From: Bacteroides sp. CAG:530
GTDB taxonomy: Bacteria > Bacteroidota > Bacteroidia > Bacteroidales > Bacteroidaceae
NCBI GenBank assembly: GCA_000434735.1
Contig: FR881278.1
Span: 2,771 to 66,770 of the forward strand
Length of the DNA stretch: 64,000 nucleotides
Reading direction: 5' to 3'
In this document: positions 41,659 to 50,748 of the stretch, piece by piece
Numbering within the stretch: position 1 is the stretch's first letter
Layout: every line of letters starts with the position of its first letter
Notes under the pieces: generated by a model
Told to the model about the DNA's origin: nothing
Seen by the model: only the letters and a program-made list of their open reading frames with translations
The model's database searches: none
Translations under genes and position numbers: made by a program

Positions 41659-42219
41659 TTATACCGTCATGATTTCCTTATCTTTTGCTGCAAGCATATC
41701 GTCTATCTGCTTGATGTACTTATCGTGTACTTTCTGCAGTTTAGCTTCGCTGTTTTTCTGTTCGTCTTCTGGCATTCCGTCTTTCACCGCTTTCTTCAGA
41801 GCGTCGATAGCGTCACGGCGAGCGTTGCGCACGCTAACCTTAGCGGTTTCGCCTTCGCCTTTGCACTGCTTAGCCAACTGTTTGCGTCGTTCCTCTGTGA
41901 GTGGCGGTATACCGATACGGATAATTTCACCGTTGTTCTCTGGCATAATGCCAAGAGCTGAGTCGATGATAGCTTTTTCTATTACGCGGAACATGCTCTT
42001 ATCCCACGGTTTGATGGCGATGCTGCGTGCGTCTGGTGTAGTTACAGCTGCTACATTATTAATAGGAACCATGCTTCCGTAAGAATCTACGCGTATACCG
42101 TCGAGTAGGCGTACGTCTGCCTTTCCGGCGCGGATGTGAGCCAAAGCTTCTTCCAGATACATAATAGCCATATCCATCTTCTCTTCAGCTTCGCTGATTA
42201 TTGTTTTTGAGTCTGCCAT
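41659..42219 (-). CDS. frr: Ribosome recycling factor
   Basis: 186 residues, the standard length. Typical segments: ALAHIRAGKADVRLLDGI, YGSMVPINNVAAV, IAIKPWDKSMFRVIEKAI, and PPLTEERRKQLAKQCK. With EF-G it splits post-termination ribosomes. It has a TATTTTTG -7 box on the minus strand (42273-42280) and a terminator. Confidence 0.97.
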   Translation of the reverse strand: MADSKTIISEAEEKMDMAIMYLEEALAHIRAGKADVRLLDGIRVDSYGSMVPINNVAAVTTPDARSIAIKPWDKSMFRVIEKAIIDSALGIMPENNGEIIRIGIPPLTEERRKQLAKQCKGEGETAKVSVRNARRDAIDALKKAVKDGMPEDEQKNSEAKLQKVHDKYIKQIDDMLAAKDKEIMTV

Positions 42220-42385
42220 ATATTTTGCTGTTTTAAAAGTTTGTCAAAATGTGGAATGAAATATTTGATGAACAAAAATATGTGTTTTTTCATTTATATG
42301 CAAATGTTGTGATGGTTTTCGCTTCATGCTCAGGCTTTCGTAGTGCAAAAAGGCTTTGTACGATAAAATAATCGTGCATATCGCA

Positions 42386-42413
42386 TTGTTATGGAAAAAT
42401 GTTATTATATTTG
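42386..42413 (+). promoter_or_regulatory. Promoter of the threonine operon
   Basis: TATATTTG (42406-42413) matches TAnnTTTG fully; TTG at 42386-42388 is a -33 candidate at a short 17-base spacing. It places the transcript start near 42420, about 15 bases before the leader peptide ATG. Confidence 0.55.
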
Positions 42414-42434
42414 TGGCCGAAGAAACAAATATTC

Positions 42435-42530
42435 ATGAACAGAGACTTACATCATATCATTATGTTGGGCGAAATGGCGGGTGCTGTTTCAACCATGATT
42501 ACCGGGACAGGGATGACCCCTCTGGGGTGA
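42435..42530 (+). CDS. thrL: Putative leader peptide of the threonine operon (31 residues)
   Basis: An ATG about 15 bases behind the promoter opens a 31-codon frame beginning MNRDLHHIIM and ending VSTMITGTGMTPLG, then TGA. The last 14 residues hold four Thr, two Met and one Ile codon, the products of the branch that the downstream genes feed. The stop codon lies at the end of a small hairpin (42516-42528), and a further hairpin and a hairpin plus T run follow before thrA. This is the arrangement of a transcription attenuator where slow translation at Thr/Met codons prevents termination. No similarity search was possible; the peptide is proposed from position and composition. Confidence 0.55.
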   Translation: MNRDLHHIIMLGEMAGAVSTMITGTGMTPLG

Positions 42531-42614
42531 TGTGTTTTTTATAAGTGTTTCTATGTGATTCACGCCTGTGGATTCAGGCTTATACATGGGATTAGTTCCA
42601 TTCTTTTATTTTTT
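42516..42614 (+). terminator. Candidate attenuator of the threonine operon
   Basis: Three stems in order: ACCCCTCTGGGGT (42516-42528) overlapping the end of the leader peptide, GCCTG/CAGGC (42564-42579), and ATGGGA/TTCCAT around TTAG (42586-42601) followed by TCTTTTATTTTTT. The last is a short but T-tailed terminator. The competing anti-terminator pairing was not resolved. Confidence 0.45.
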
Positions 42615-42698
42615 AATCGGATATTTTAATTTGTTACGTTACTTTGCTTTTAGGTGAAAAGGCGAAGAAATAGCGGCATAAACATATATATAAGGCTC

Positions 42699-45131
42699 AT
42701 GAAAGTAATGAAATTCGGCGGAACATCCGTAGGTTCTGTCAATAGCATGTTAAACGTGAAGAAAATTGTCGAATCTGTCGACGATAAGGTAATCGTAGTA
42801 GTTTCTGCACTGGGAGGTATAACCGATAAGCTGATAAAGACCTCGCGCATGGCGTCAGAGGGAGACTCGGGCTACGAGAAGGAGATGAAAGAGATAGTGA
42901 ATCGCCATATTGAAATGGTATATACGGTAATTCCCGCTGGGCAGAAGAGAGAGTTGCTTCTGGACTGCGTAAACGAATTGTTGAACGAACTAAAAGACAT
43001 ATTCCAGGGAATTTATCTGATTCGCGACTTGTCTCCTAAGACTTCTGCTACTATTGTGAGCTATGGTGAACGTCTTTCTTCTATCATTGTGGCTACACTG
43101 ATAAACGGTGCGCAATGGTTCGACTCGCGACAGTTCATCAAAACAGAGAAAAAGCATAATAAGAATATTCTAGATACAGAACTTACCAACAAGTTGGTTT
43201 GCGAAACCTTTAAGGAAATACCTGAGGTATCGTTGGTTCCAGGATTCATTTCTTCGGATAAAACTACAGGCGAAGTCACCAACTTGGGTCGTGGCGGTTC
43301 AGACTATACAGCTTCAATTCTGGCGGCTGCGCTCGATGCTGACGTACTCGAAATTTGGACGGATGTAGATGGCTTTATGACAGCCGATCCTCGCGTTATC
43401 AGTTCTGCCTATTCTATCAATGAGTTGAGTTACGTAGAAGCGATGGAGCTTTGTAACTTCGGTGCTAAGGTAGTTTATCCGCCTACTATCTATCCGGTGT
43501 GTCATAAAAACATTCCTATTCTGGTAAAGAATACATTTAATCCGGAAGCGGCGGGTACTATCATTAAGCAGGAGGCAAGCGATTCATCGAAGGCTATCAA
43601 GGGTATATCTTCTATCAATGATACTTGCCTTATCACTATGACCGGCCTCGGTATGGTGGGCGTTATCGGTGTAAACCATCGTATCTTCAAGACTTTGGCT
43701 GAAAACGGCATAAGCGTATTCTTGGTTTCGCAGGCTTCTTCAGAAAACTCTACTTCTATCGGTGTAAGAAACGAGGATGCGTCTTTAGCATGCGAAGTGC
43801 TGAACGAAGAGTTTGCCAAGGAAATAGAGATGGGAGAAATCAGTCCGATGAAAGCCGAAAGCGGATTGGCTACCGTGGCTATCGTAGGAGAAAATATGAA
43901 GCATACTCCGGGCATCGCCGGAAAACTTTTCGGAACTCTGGGACGTAATGGCATTAATGTGATAGCTTGTGCGCAGGGTGCGTCGGAAACTAACATATCA
44001 TTCGTGGTAGATGGAGCTTCTTTGCGTAAAACTCTGAACGTAATTCATGACTCTTTTTTCTTGTCGGAGTACCAAGTGCTTAATTTGTTTATCTGCGGCG
44101 TTGGTACTGTGGGCAGTAGCCTGATAGAGCAGATTCACGGACAGCAAGAACGCCTGAAGAGTGAGCGTGGCTTGTGCTTGAAGGTTGTGGGTATAGCCAA
44201 CGGACATAAGGCGATATTCAGTCGTAACGGTGTAGACTTGGAGAACTTCCGTAAGGATCTTGAAGAGAAAGGAATGGCTTCTTCGCCTCAGGTGCTACAC
44301 GATGAGATTATCGGCATGAATATCTTTAATTCGGTATTCGTGGACTGTACAGCCAATAATGATATAGCCGGATTATATAAGGAATTCCTCAGCCATAACA
44401 TAGCTGTTGTAGCCGCAAATAAGATAGCGGCGTCTTCCGATTACGAGAATTATGCTGAGTTGAAGCACATCGCTCGTCAGCGTGGCGTTAAGTTCTTGTT
44501 CGAGACAAACGTTGGTGCCGGACTTCCGGTAATCAATACCATTAACGACCTGATAAACAGCGGTGACAAGATTCTTAAGATAGAAGCCGTGTTGAGCGGT
44601 ACGCTTAACTTCATCTTCAATAAAATAAGCGCGAAGGTTCCGTTTAGTGAGACTGTACGTCTGGCTAAAGAAGACGGATACTCAGAACCCGACCCACGAA
44701 TTGATTTGAGCGGAAAAGACGTGGTGCGCAAGTTGGTTATCTTGGCGCGCGAGGCAGGATATCGTCTTAATCAGGAAGATGTAGAGAAACGTTTGTTCAT
44801 ACCTAACGAGTTATTCGAAGGTACAATAGAGCAGTTCTGGAAGAAACTTCCGTCGCTTGACGCCGGTTTCGAAGAACGCCGTCAGGTTCTTGAAAAAGAA
44901 GGAAAACGCTGGCGTTTCGTAGCTCGCTTGGAAAACGGACGTGCCGAAGTACGCCTTGAAGAAGTAGACCATAATCATCCATTCTATGAACTAGAAGGAA
45001 GCAATAATATTATTTTAATTACAACTGAACGATATAACGAATACCCGATGCTTATACAAGGATATGGTGCAGGAGCCGGGGTTACAGCTGCCGGTGTCTT
45101 TGCCGATATTATGAGCATTGCAAACATTTAG
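42699..45131 (+). CDS. thrA: Bifunctional aspartate kinase / homoserine dehydrogenase I
   Basis: 810 residues. N-terminal aspartokinase (~1-285, MKVMKFGGTSVGS, then GRGGSDYTASILAAAL), two ACT regulatory domains (~310-455, GVNHRIFKTLAENGISVF), and C-terminal homoserine dehydrogenase (~460-810) with the NAD(P)-binding GVGTVGSSL and LSGTLNFIFN, EPDPRIDLSGKDVVRK. It catalyses the first and third steps from aspartate toward threonine and methionine; ACT domains usually bind threonine. The start at MKVMKFGG was chosen; the frame opens 15 codons earlier, but that sequence has no family similarity. First structural gene of the operon. Confidence 0.96.
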   Translation: MKVMKFGGTSVGSVNSMLNVKKIVESVDDKVIVVVSALGGITDKLIKTSRMASEGDSGYEKEMKEIVNRHIEMVYTVIPAGQKRELLLDCVNELLNELKDIFQGIYLIRDLSPKTSATIVSYGERLSSIIVATLINGAQWFDSRQFIKTEKKHNKNILDTELTNKLVCETFKEIPEVSLVPGFISSDKTTGEVTNLGRGGSDYTASILAAALDADVLEIWTDVDGFMTADPRVISSAYSINELSYVEAMELCNFGAKVVYPPTIYPVCHKNIPILVKNTFNPEAAGTIIKQEASDSSKAIKGISSINDTCLITMTGLGMVGVIGVNHRIFKTLAENGISVFLVSQASSENSTSIGVRNEDASLACEVLNEEFAKEIEMGEISPMKAESGLATVAIVGENMKHTPGIAGKLFGTLGRNGINVIACAQGASETNISFVVDGASLRKTLNVIHDSFFLSEYQVLNLFICGVGTVGSSLIEQIHGQQERLKSERGLCLKVVGIANGHKAIFSRNGVDLENFRKDLEEKGMASSPQVLHDEIIGMNIFNSVFVDCTANNDIAGLYKEFLSHNIAVVAANKIAASSDYENYAELKHIARQRGVKFLFETNVGAGLPVINTINDLINSGDKILKIEAVLSGTLNFIFNKISAKVPFSETVRLAKEDGYSEPDPRIDLSGKDVVRKLVILAREAGYRLNQEDVEKRLFIPNELFEGTIEQFWKKLPSLDAGFEERRQVLEKEGKRWRFVARLENGRAEVRLEEVDHNHPFYELEGSNNIILITTERYNEYPMLIQGYGAGAGVTAAGVFADIMSIANI

Positions 45132-45135
45132 GCTT

Positions 45136-46350
45136 ATGAAGCATCTTATTATTTTAGGTGACGGTATGGCCGATTGGGCTGTTCCGTCATTGGGAAACAA
45201 AACCTTGCTGCAATACGCCGATACTCCTTATATGGATAGATTGGCTAAGATGGGAAAAACCGGTATGTTGAAGACCGTGGCCGATGGGTTTCATCCCGGA
45301 AGCGAAGTTGCCAATATGTCGGTAATGGGCTACGACCTTCCTACCGTTTACGAGGGAAGGGGAGTGCTTGAGGCTGCCAGCATAGGAGTTGATTTGCAGC
45401 CCGATGATATGGCTATGCGGTGTAATTTGGTGTGTGTGGAAGGCGAGTTGCTGAAGAATCACTCTGCCGGACATATCTCTACCGAAGAGGCTGATGTGCT
45501 AATAAAATATCTCGAAGAGAAGTTAGGAAATGATAAGGTGCATTTCTACACCGGAGTTCAGTACCGCCATTTGTTGGTTATAAAAGGTGGTGATAAACAC
45601 GTGGCTTGCGTGCCTCCTCACGATGTGCCTCTTAAACCTTTCCGCCCTAACCTGGTAAAGGCTCTTCGTCCTGAAGCGGAAGAAACGGCGGCTTTGCTTA
45701 ACGATTTGATTATGAAATCGCAGGAGTTGCTGGCTAATCATCCGTTGAACTTAAAGCGGGTTGCTGAAGGCGAAGATCCGGCTAATAGCATTTGGCCGTG
45801 GAGTCCGGGGTATCGTCCTAAGATGGAGCCTTTGTCGGACAAGTATCCCAGTATCAAGAAAGGTTCAGTCATTACGGCTGTCGATTTGATTCGAGGTATA
45901 GGCCATTACGCCGGATTGCGTTGCATCGATGTGGAAGGAGCTACCGGCTTGTATAATACCAATTATGAAGGTAAGGCGCAGGCTGCCATCGAAGCTCTGA
46001 AGACAGATGATTTTGTATATCTGCATATCGAGGCAAGCGATGAGGCCGGACACGAAGGTGATGTGCCATTGAAGTTGAAAACAATAGAATACCTCGACCG
46101 CAGGGCTGTGGGTCCGATATATGAGGCTGTGAAAGATTGGGACGAGCCGGTGGCGATAGCTGTATTGCCAGACCATCCTACACCGTGTGAGCTTCGCACT
46201 CATACAGCCGAGCCGATACCGTTCCTGATTTATTATCCAGGCATCGAGCCTGATAATGTATCGACCTACGATGAAGTAGCTTGCCAGAAAGGAGAGTATG
46301 GCTTGCTAGATAAAGATGAATTTATGAACCTTTTTATGGATATAAAATAG
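45136..46350 (+). CDS. ApgM-like phosphoglycerate mutase family protein, probable homoserine kinase
   Basis: 404 residues of the alkaline-phosphatase superfamily, ApgM branch (HLIILGDGMADWAVPSLG, then GSEVANMSVMGYDL, EASDEAGHEGD and LPDHPTPCELRTH; the Asp/His residues are metal ligands and SxxNMS carries the nucleophile Ser). By name it is a cofactor-independent phosphoglycerate mutase. It sits 4 bases after thrA and 6 before thrC, exactly where homoserine kinase is needed, and no GHMP-type thrB is present. I recall that members in this position have been shown or proposed to act as homoserine kinase in Bacteroides. The function is thus inferred from context. Confidence 0.8.
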   Translation: MKHLIILGDGMADWAVPSLGNKTLLQYADTPYMDRLAKMGKTGMLKTVADGFHPGSEVANMSVMGYDLPTVYEGRGVLEAASIGVDLQPDDMAMRCNLVCVEGELLKNHSAGHISTEEADVLIKYLEEKLGNDKVHFYTGVQYRHLLVIKGGDKHVACVPPHDVPLKPFRPNLVKALRPEAEETAALLNDLIMKSQELLANHPLNLKRVAEGEDPANSIWPWSPGYRPKMEPLSDKYPSIKKGSVITAVDLIRGIGHYAGLRCIDVEGATGLYNTNYEGKAQAAIEALKTDDFVYLHIEASDEAGHEGDVPLKLKTIEYLDRRAVGPIYEAVKDWDEPVAIAVLPDHPTPCELRTHTAEPIPFLIYYPGIEPDNVSTYDEVACQKGEYGLLDKDEFMNLFMDIK

Positions 46351-46356
46351 AGCATC

Positions 46357-47658
46357 ATGAAATACTACAGTACAAACAAACAAGCATCCGACGCAACACT
46401 CGAAGAAGCTGTAGTGCGCGGACTGGCAGGCGACAAGGGTCTTTATATGCCCCGCGAGATAAAACCTTTGCCTGCATCTTTTTACGAAGAGATAGAAAAC
46501 ATGACGTTTCAGGAAATAGCGTATCGCGTAGCCGACGCTTTTTTCGGGGAAGATGTGCCGGCCGATACATTGAAGCATATCGTATATGATACGTTGAGCT
46601 TTGACGTGCCTGCAGTAAAGGTGAAAGATAATATCTATTCATTGGAGTTGTTTCACGGACCTACGCTGGCGTTCAAGGATGTAGGCGGGCGTTTCATGGC
46701 GCGACTCTTGGGTTACTTTATACGTAAGGAAGGCAAAAGTCAGGTTAACGTGCTTGTCGCTACATCTGGCGATACGGGCAGTGCCGTGGCAAATGGTTTC
46801 TTGGGTGTAGAAGGTATCCATGTATATGTACTTTATCCGAAAGGAAAGGTCAGCGAGATTCAGGAGAAGCAGTTCACTACATTGGGTCAGAATATTACGG
46901 CTGTAGAAGTTGACGGTACGTTCGATGATTGTCAGGCGTTGGTTAAGAATGCTTTTATGGATAAAGAACTGAACGATCATATGCAACTTACTTCTGCCAA
47001 CTCTATCAATGTGGCTCGTTTTCTTCCGCAGGCATTCTATTATTTCTATGCTTATGCTCAGATGAAGAAAATTGGCAAGGCTGATAACCTTGTGGTTTGT
47101 GTGCCGAGCGGAAACTTCGGAAATATCACAGCCGGATTATTCGGTAAGCGTATGGGACTTCCGGTTAAGCGTTTCATTGCAGCCAATAATCGCAACGATA
47201 TATTCTATCAGTATCTCAAAACCGGAGAGTATAATCCTCGTCCGTCGGTTTCTACTATTGCTAATGCGATGGATGTGGGTGATCCTAGTAATTTTGCCAG
47301 AGTTCTCGACCTATACGGAGGCAGTCACAACGCTATAGCTGCCGAGATAAGCGGAGAAACTTATACTGACGATCAAATCAGAGAGACTGTGCAGAAGACT
47401 TACGAAGAAACCGGATACTTGCTCGACCCTCATGGAGCTTGTGGCTATCGTGCGTTGTCGGAAGACTTGAAGCCAGGCGAAACTGGTGTGTTCCTCGAAA
47501 CAGCTCATCCGGCTAAATTCCTTCAGACTGTAGAAGATATCATCGGCGCAGAAGTGAAGATTCCAGAAAAGCTTCAGGCTTTTATGCGTGGCATCAAGCA
47601 GTCTGTTCCTATGAGTAAAGACTTCCAGTCGTTCAAGGCTTTCCTGATGAAGCAGTAA
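46357..47658 (+). CDS. thrC: Threonine synthase
   Basis: 433 residues, long form. The PLP Lys107 lies in HGPTLAFKDVGG; VATSGDTGSAVANGF, SANSINVARFLPQ and VPSGNFGNITAG bind substrate and cofactor phosphate. It converts O-phosphohomoserine to threonine. Last gene of the operon, 6 bases after the ApgM-like gene, with a strong terminator. Confidence 0.97.
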   Translation: MKYYSTNKQASDATLEEAVVRGLAGDKGLYMPREIKPLPASFYEEIENMTFQEIAYRVADAFFGEDVPADTLKHIVYDTLSFDVPAVKVKDNIYSLELFHGPTLAFKDVGGRFMARLLGYFIRKEGKSQVNVLVATSGDTGSAVANGFLGVEGIHVYVLYPKGKVSEIQEKQFTTLGQNITAVEVDGTFDDCQALVKNAFMDKELNDHMQLTSANSINVARFLPQAFYYFYAYAQMKKIGKADNLVVCVPSGNFGNITAGLFGKRMGLPVKRFIAANNRNDIFYQYLKTGEYNPRPSVSTIANAMDVGDPSNFARVLDLYGGSHNAIAAEISGETYTDDQIRETVQKTYEETGYLLDPHGACGYRALSEDLKPGETGVFLETAHPAKFLQTVEDIIGAEVKIPEKLQAFMRGIKQSVPMSKDFQSFKAFLMKQ

Positions 47659-47679
47659 ACGCTCTGCTATCAAAATAAC

Positions 47680-47742
47680 AAACTCGCCGCAAGAAGTGGC
47701 TGAATCAAAGTATGATTTCAGTTGTCTTCTTGCGGCGAGTTT
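47680..47742 (+). terminator. Terminator of the threonine operon
   Basis: AAACTCGCCGCAAGAAG (47680-47696) pairs perfectly with CTTCTTGCGGCGAGTTT (47726-47742), followed by TATTTTG. Confidence 0.9.
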
Positions 47743-47769
47743 TATTTTGTGTCCATATAATGGCATAAA

Positions 47770-47799
47770 AAAAGTCTGCAGGCTGTGCTTGCAGACTTT
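47770..47799 (-). terminator. Terminator of the small lipoprotein gene
   Basis: On the minus strand AAAGTCTGCA pairs with TGCAGACTTTT and runs into a seven-T stretch, 31 bases after the stop codon. Confidence 0.85.
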
Positions 47800-47829
47800 C
47801 AATTCTCTCGCGTTCGTACGCTCTGCGAA

Positions 47830-48033
47830 TTATTCAGCTACTACTGTAGAAGTAGAATCAGTTGAATCAGCAGCAGCGTTCAAAGAATCACCAGCTACAG
47901 GAGCTGCTTCTTCTACTACAGTTGCTTCTACAGATGCAGAATCAGATGCGTTTTCAGAGTTAGCTGCTTTGTTACCGCAAGATGCGAAAGATACAGCAGC
48001 GAATGCTACGAACAAAAATACTAATTTTTTCAT
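47830..48033 (-). CDS. Small Ala/Ser/Asp-rich lipoprotein
   Basis: 67 residues. A signal peptide with lipobox (FAAVSFASC, cysteine 19) is followed by a low-complexity, acidic region of Ala, Ser, Asp, Thr and Val. There is no recognisable domain. A TATCTTTG box on the minus strand (48096-48103) lies about 65 bases upstream and a strong terminator follows. Similar short lipoproteins are abundant in Bacteroides; function unknown. Confidence 0.8.
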   Translation of the reverse strand: MKKLVFLFVAFAAVSFASCGNKAANSENASDSASVEATVVEEAAPVAGDSLNAAADSTDSTSTVVAE

Positions 48034-48331
48034 TTTCTTTTGCTTTTAAAAATCTGTAATACTTTAATGCTTTGTCTTCCCTTTTGAAGACGGTGCAAAG
48101 ATATGGAGTTTTTTAATACGTTGTTCTTCATAACTCGACTTTTTTCGTAAAAAATGTGTTTTTAAACATATTAAATTAACAAATCCGCATTGTAAACCCT
48201 TAAAACGCCCCCAATAAGTATGTTGTTTAACATGCGTTCTCGTTTTGTGTATTCCCTATTTTGTCTTTTCTCTGATTATACTCTAACATTTTATTTTTAA
48301 CTTTGCACCTTATAATATTACAAAGGTAATT

Positions 48332-49648
48332 ATGATAGATACAACTGTATTCCAAAATAAAAAAGCGGTTTATTATACGTTGGGCTGCAAGCTCAATTTC
48401 TCTGAAACATCTACTATCGGTAAGATATTGAAGGAGGCTGGTGTGCGTACTGCCCGTAAAGGTGAAGTGGCGGATATCTGCATCGTTAACACATGCTCTG
48501 TTACTGAGGTGGCAGATAAGAAATGTCGTCAGGCCATACATCGTTTGGCTAAAGAGAACCCAGGGGCGTTTATCGTGGTGACGGGATGTTATGCACAGCT
48601 CAAGCCAGGACAGGTAGCAGATATAGAGGGTGTAGACTTGGTGTTAGGAGCCGAACAAAAAGGCGATTTGATAAAGTATCTGGGCGATATGCAGAAGCGT
48701 GAGCATGGTGAGGCTGTGACTACTGCGTCGAAGGATATACGTAAGTTCTCTCCTTCGTGCGAGCGTGGCGACCGTACACGTTACTTCTTGAAGGTGCAAG
48801 ACGGATGCGATTACTTCTGTTCATATTGCACTATTCCGTTTGCACGCGGACGCAGTCGTAACGGAAGTATTGCCGATATCGTGAAGCAGGCAGAAGAGGT
48901 AGCAGCCGAAGGAGGAAAGGAAATCGTAATAACCGGAGTCAATACAGGCGATTTTGGTAAATCGACTGGCGAGAATTTCTTCGATTTGGTAAAGGCGCTC
49001 GATGAGGTAGATGGTATAGAGCGTTATCGTATCTCATCTATCGAGCCAAACTTGCTTACAGACGAGATTATAGAATTCGTGTCTAAGTCTAAGCGTTTCA
49101 TGCCTCATTTCCATATTCCACTTCAGTCGGGTTGCGATGAGGTATTGAAGTTGATGCGCCGTCGTTATGATACAGCTCTTTTCGCAGAGAAGATACAGAA
49201 GATTAAATCGCTCATGCCCGATGCGTTTATCGGTGTAGACGTGATAGTGGGTACTCGTGGCGAAACAGAAGAATACTTCGAAAAGGCTTATCAATTTATA
49301 AAAGGCTTGGATGTAACTCAGCTTCATGTGTTCAGTTATTCAGAGCGTCCGGGCACTCAGGCTCTCAAGATAGACCATGTGGTGTCGCCCGATGAAAAGC
49401 ATGAACGAAGCCAACGACTCTTGGCGATATCGGACGAAAAGACAAAGGCTTTCTATCGTAATCATATCGGACGTGAGATGAAAGTGCTTATGGAACATTC
49501 TAAAGAAGGAGTCCCCATGCACGGCTTTACAGATAATTATATTCGTGTAGAGATAAAGCGCGATAATGAACTTGATAATCGTATTATCACTGTTCGTCTT
49601 GAATGCTTTAACGAAGACGAGACTTCGTTAGTAGGAACTATTGTGTGA
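48332..49648 (+). CDS. mtaB: tRNA t6A37 methylthiotransferase MtaB
   Basis: 438 residues. N-terminal UPF0004 domain with [4Fe-4S] ligands Cys19, Cys55 and Cys86 (TLGCK, NTC, TGC), a radical-SAM domain with Cys159, Cys163 and Cys166 (CDYFCSYC), and a C-terminal TRAM-like region. It adds a methylthio group to t6A at position 37 of tRNAs. TAACTTTG (48298-48305) is a full -7 box. tsaE, needed for t6A itself, is also in this window, though far away. Confidence 0.93.
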   Translation: MIDTTVFQNKKAVYYTLGCKLNFSETSTIGKILKEAGVRTARKGEVADICIVNTCSVTEVADKKCRQAIHRLAKENPGAFIVVTGCYAQLKPGQVADIEGVDLVLGAEQKGDLIKYLGDMQKREHGEAVTTASKDIRKFSPSCERGDRTRYFLKVQDGCDYFCSYCTIPFARGRSRNGSIADIVKQAEEVAAEGGKEIVITGVNTGDFGKSTGENFFDLVKALDEVDGIERYRISSIEPNLLTDEIIEFVSKSKRFMPHFHIPLQSGCDEVLKLMRRRYDTALFAEKIQKIKSLMPDAFIGVDVIVGTRGETEEYFEKAYQFIKGLDVTQLHVFSYSERPGTQALKIDHVVSPDEKHERSQRLLAISDEKTKAFYRNHIGREMKVLMEHSKEGVPMHGFTDNYIRVEIKRDNELDNRIITVRLECFNEDETSLVGTIV

Positions 49649-49682
49649 TGTATATTATATATAAGGTGTAATAATAGTAGGT

Positions 49683-50702
49683 ATGCTTAAAGTCTCGGTC
49701 GTAATATTAAATTGGAACGGCGAAACCATGCTTCGCAAGTTTCTTCCGTCGGTGGTGCAATATTCGCAAGCCGATGGAGTTGAAGTTTGTGTAGCCGATA
49801 ATGCTTCGACTGACAAATCTTGCGAAGTGGTAGAGAAAGAGTTTCCGTCGGTTCGCTTGGTTCGCCTAGACCGTAATTATGGTTTTGCCGACGGATATAA
49901 TAAGGCGTTGCAGCATGTTGAGGCTGAATACGTGGTTCTGCTGAATAGCGATGTAGAGGTAACCGAAGGTTGGTTGTCTACATTGACAGATTATATGGAT
50001 GCTCATCCCGAAGTGGCAGCTTGCCAACCTAAGTTGCTCAGCTGGCATCATAAGGAAATGTTTGAGTATGCTGGGGCGTCGGGTGGATTCATCGACCGAT
50101 TAGGCTATCCGTTCTGTCGTGGACGTATATTTGAGATGGTAGAGAAAGATGCCGGACAATACGATACTGTTATGCCGATATTCTGGGCTACCGGTGCAGC
50201 ATTGCTCATTCGTCAGGCCGATTACCAGATGGCAGGCGGACTGGATGGCCGCTTCTTTGCGCATAATGAAGAAATTGATCTGTGTTGGCGCCTTCGTAGT
50301 CGTGGCAGAATGATAGTATGTGTGCCTCAGAGCCGTGTTTATCATGTGGGCGGCGCTACACTTAAAAAGGAGAACCCTCGTAAAACCTTTCTCAACTTCA
50401 GAAATAACTTGTTGATGTTATATAAAAACTTGCCCGAGGCCGAACTGAATGCGGTGATGCGTATGCGTTTCGTGCTCGATTATGTAGCGGCAGCTGTATT
50501 TGTTCTTAAAGGAGACATGAAAAATGCTGTGGCGGTTTATAAAGCTCGTAAGGAGTATGCCAGTATGCGCCCATCATTTAAAGCCGACCGTGAGGAGAAT
50601 CTTTGCCGTACCGTGGTGGGCGATATCCCGGAACGTAAGAAGTATAGCATCGTGTGGCAGTCTAAGCTGAAAGGTAAGAAGCGTTTCGTGCAATTGCCGT
50701 AG
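49683..50702 (+). CDS. Family 2 glycosyltransferase
   Basis: 339 residues. GT-A fold: NWNGETMLRKFLPSV, then VVEKEFPSVRLVRLDRNYGFADGYN-type nucleotide-sugar-binding strand, the LLNSDVEV acidic motif, and HNEEIDLCWRLR in the acceptor region. It is of the rhamnosyltransferase-like GT2 type with a C-terminal helical, basic membrane-proximal tail. No polysaccharide cluster surrounds it; it lies between mtaB and folD, probably in one unit. Confidence 0.88.
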   Translation: MLKVSVVILNWNGETMLRKFLPSVVQYSQADGVEVCVADNASTDKSCEVVEKEFPSVRLVRLDRNYGFADGYNKALQHVEAEYVVLLNSDVEVTEGWLSTLTDYMDAHPEVAACQPKLLSWHHKEMFEYAGASGGFIDRLGYPFCRGRIFEMVEKDAGQYDTVMPIFWATGAALLIRQADYQMAGGLDGRFFAHNEEIDLCWRLRSRGRMIVCVPQSRVYHVGGATLKKENPRKTFLNFRNNLLMLYKNLPEAELNAVMRMRFVLDYVAAAVFVLKGDMKNAVAVYKARKEYASMRPSFKADREENLCRTVVGDIPERKKYSIVWQSKLKGKKRFVQLP

Positions 50703-50748
50703 TTGTAGTAATAAGTATAGAAAACAAACTATTTAAAGATATATAAGT

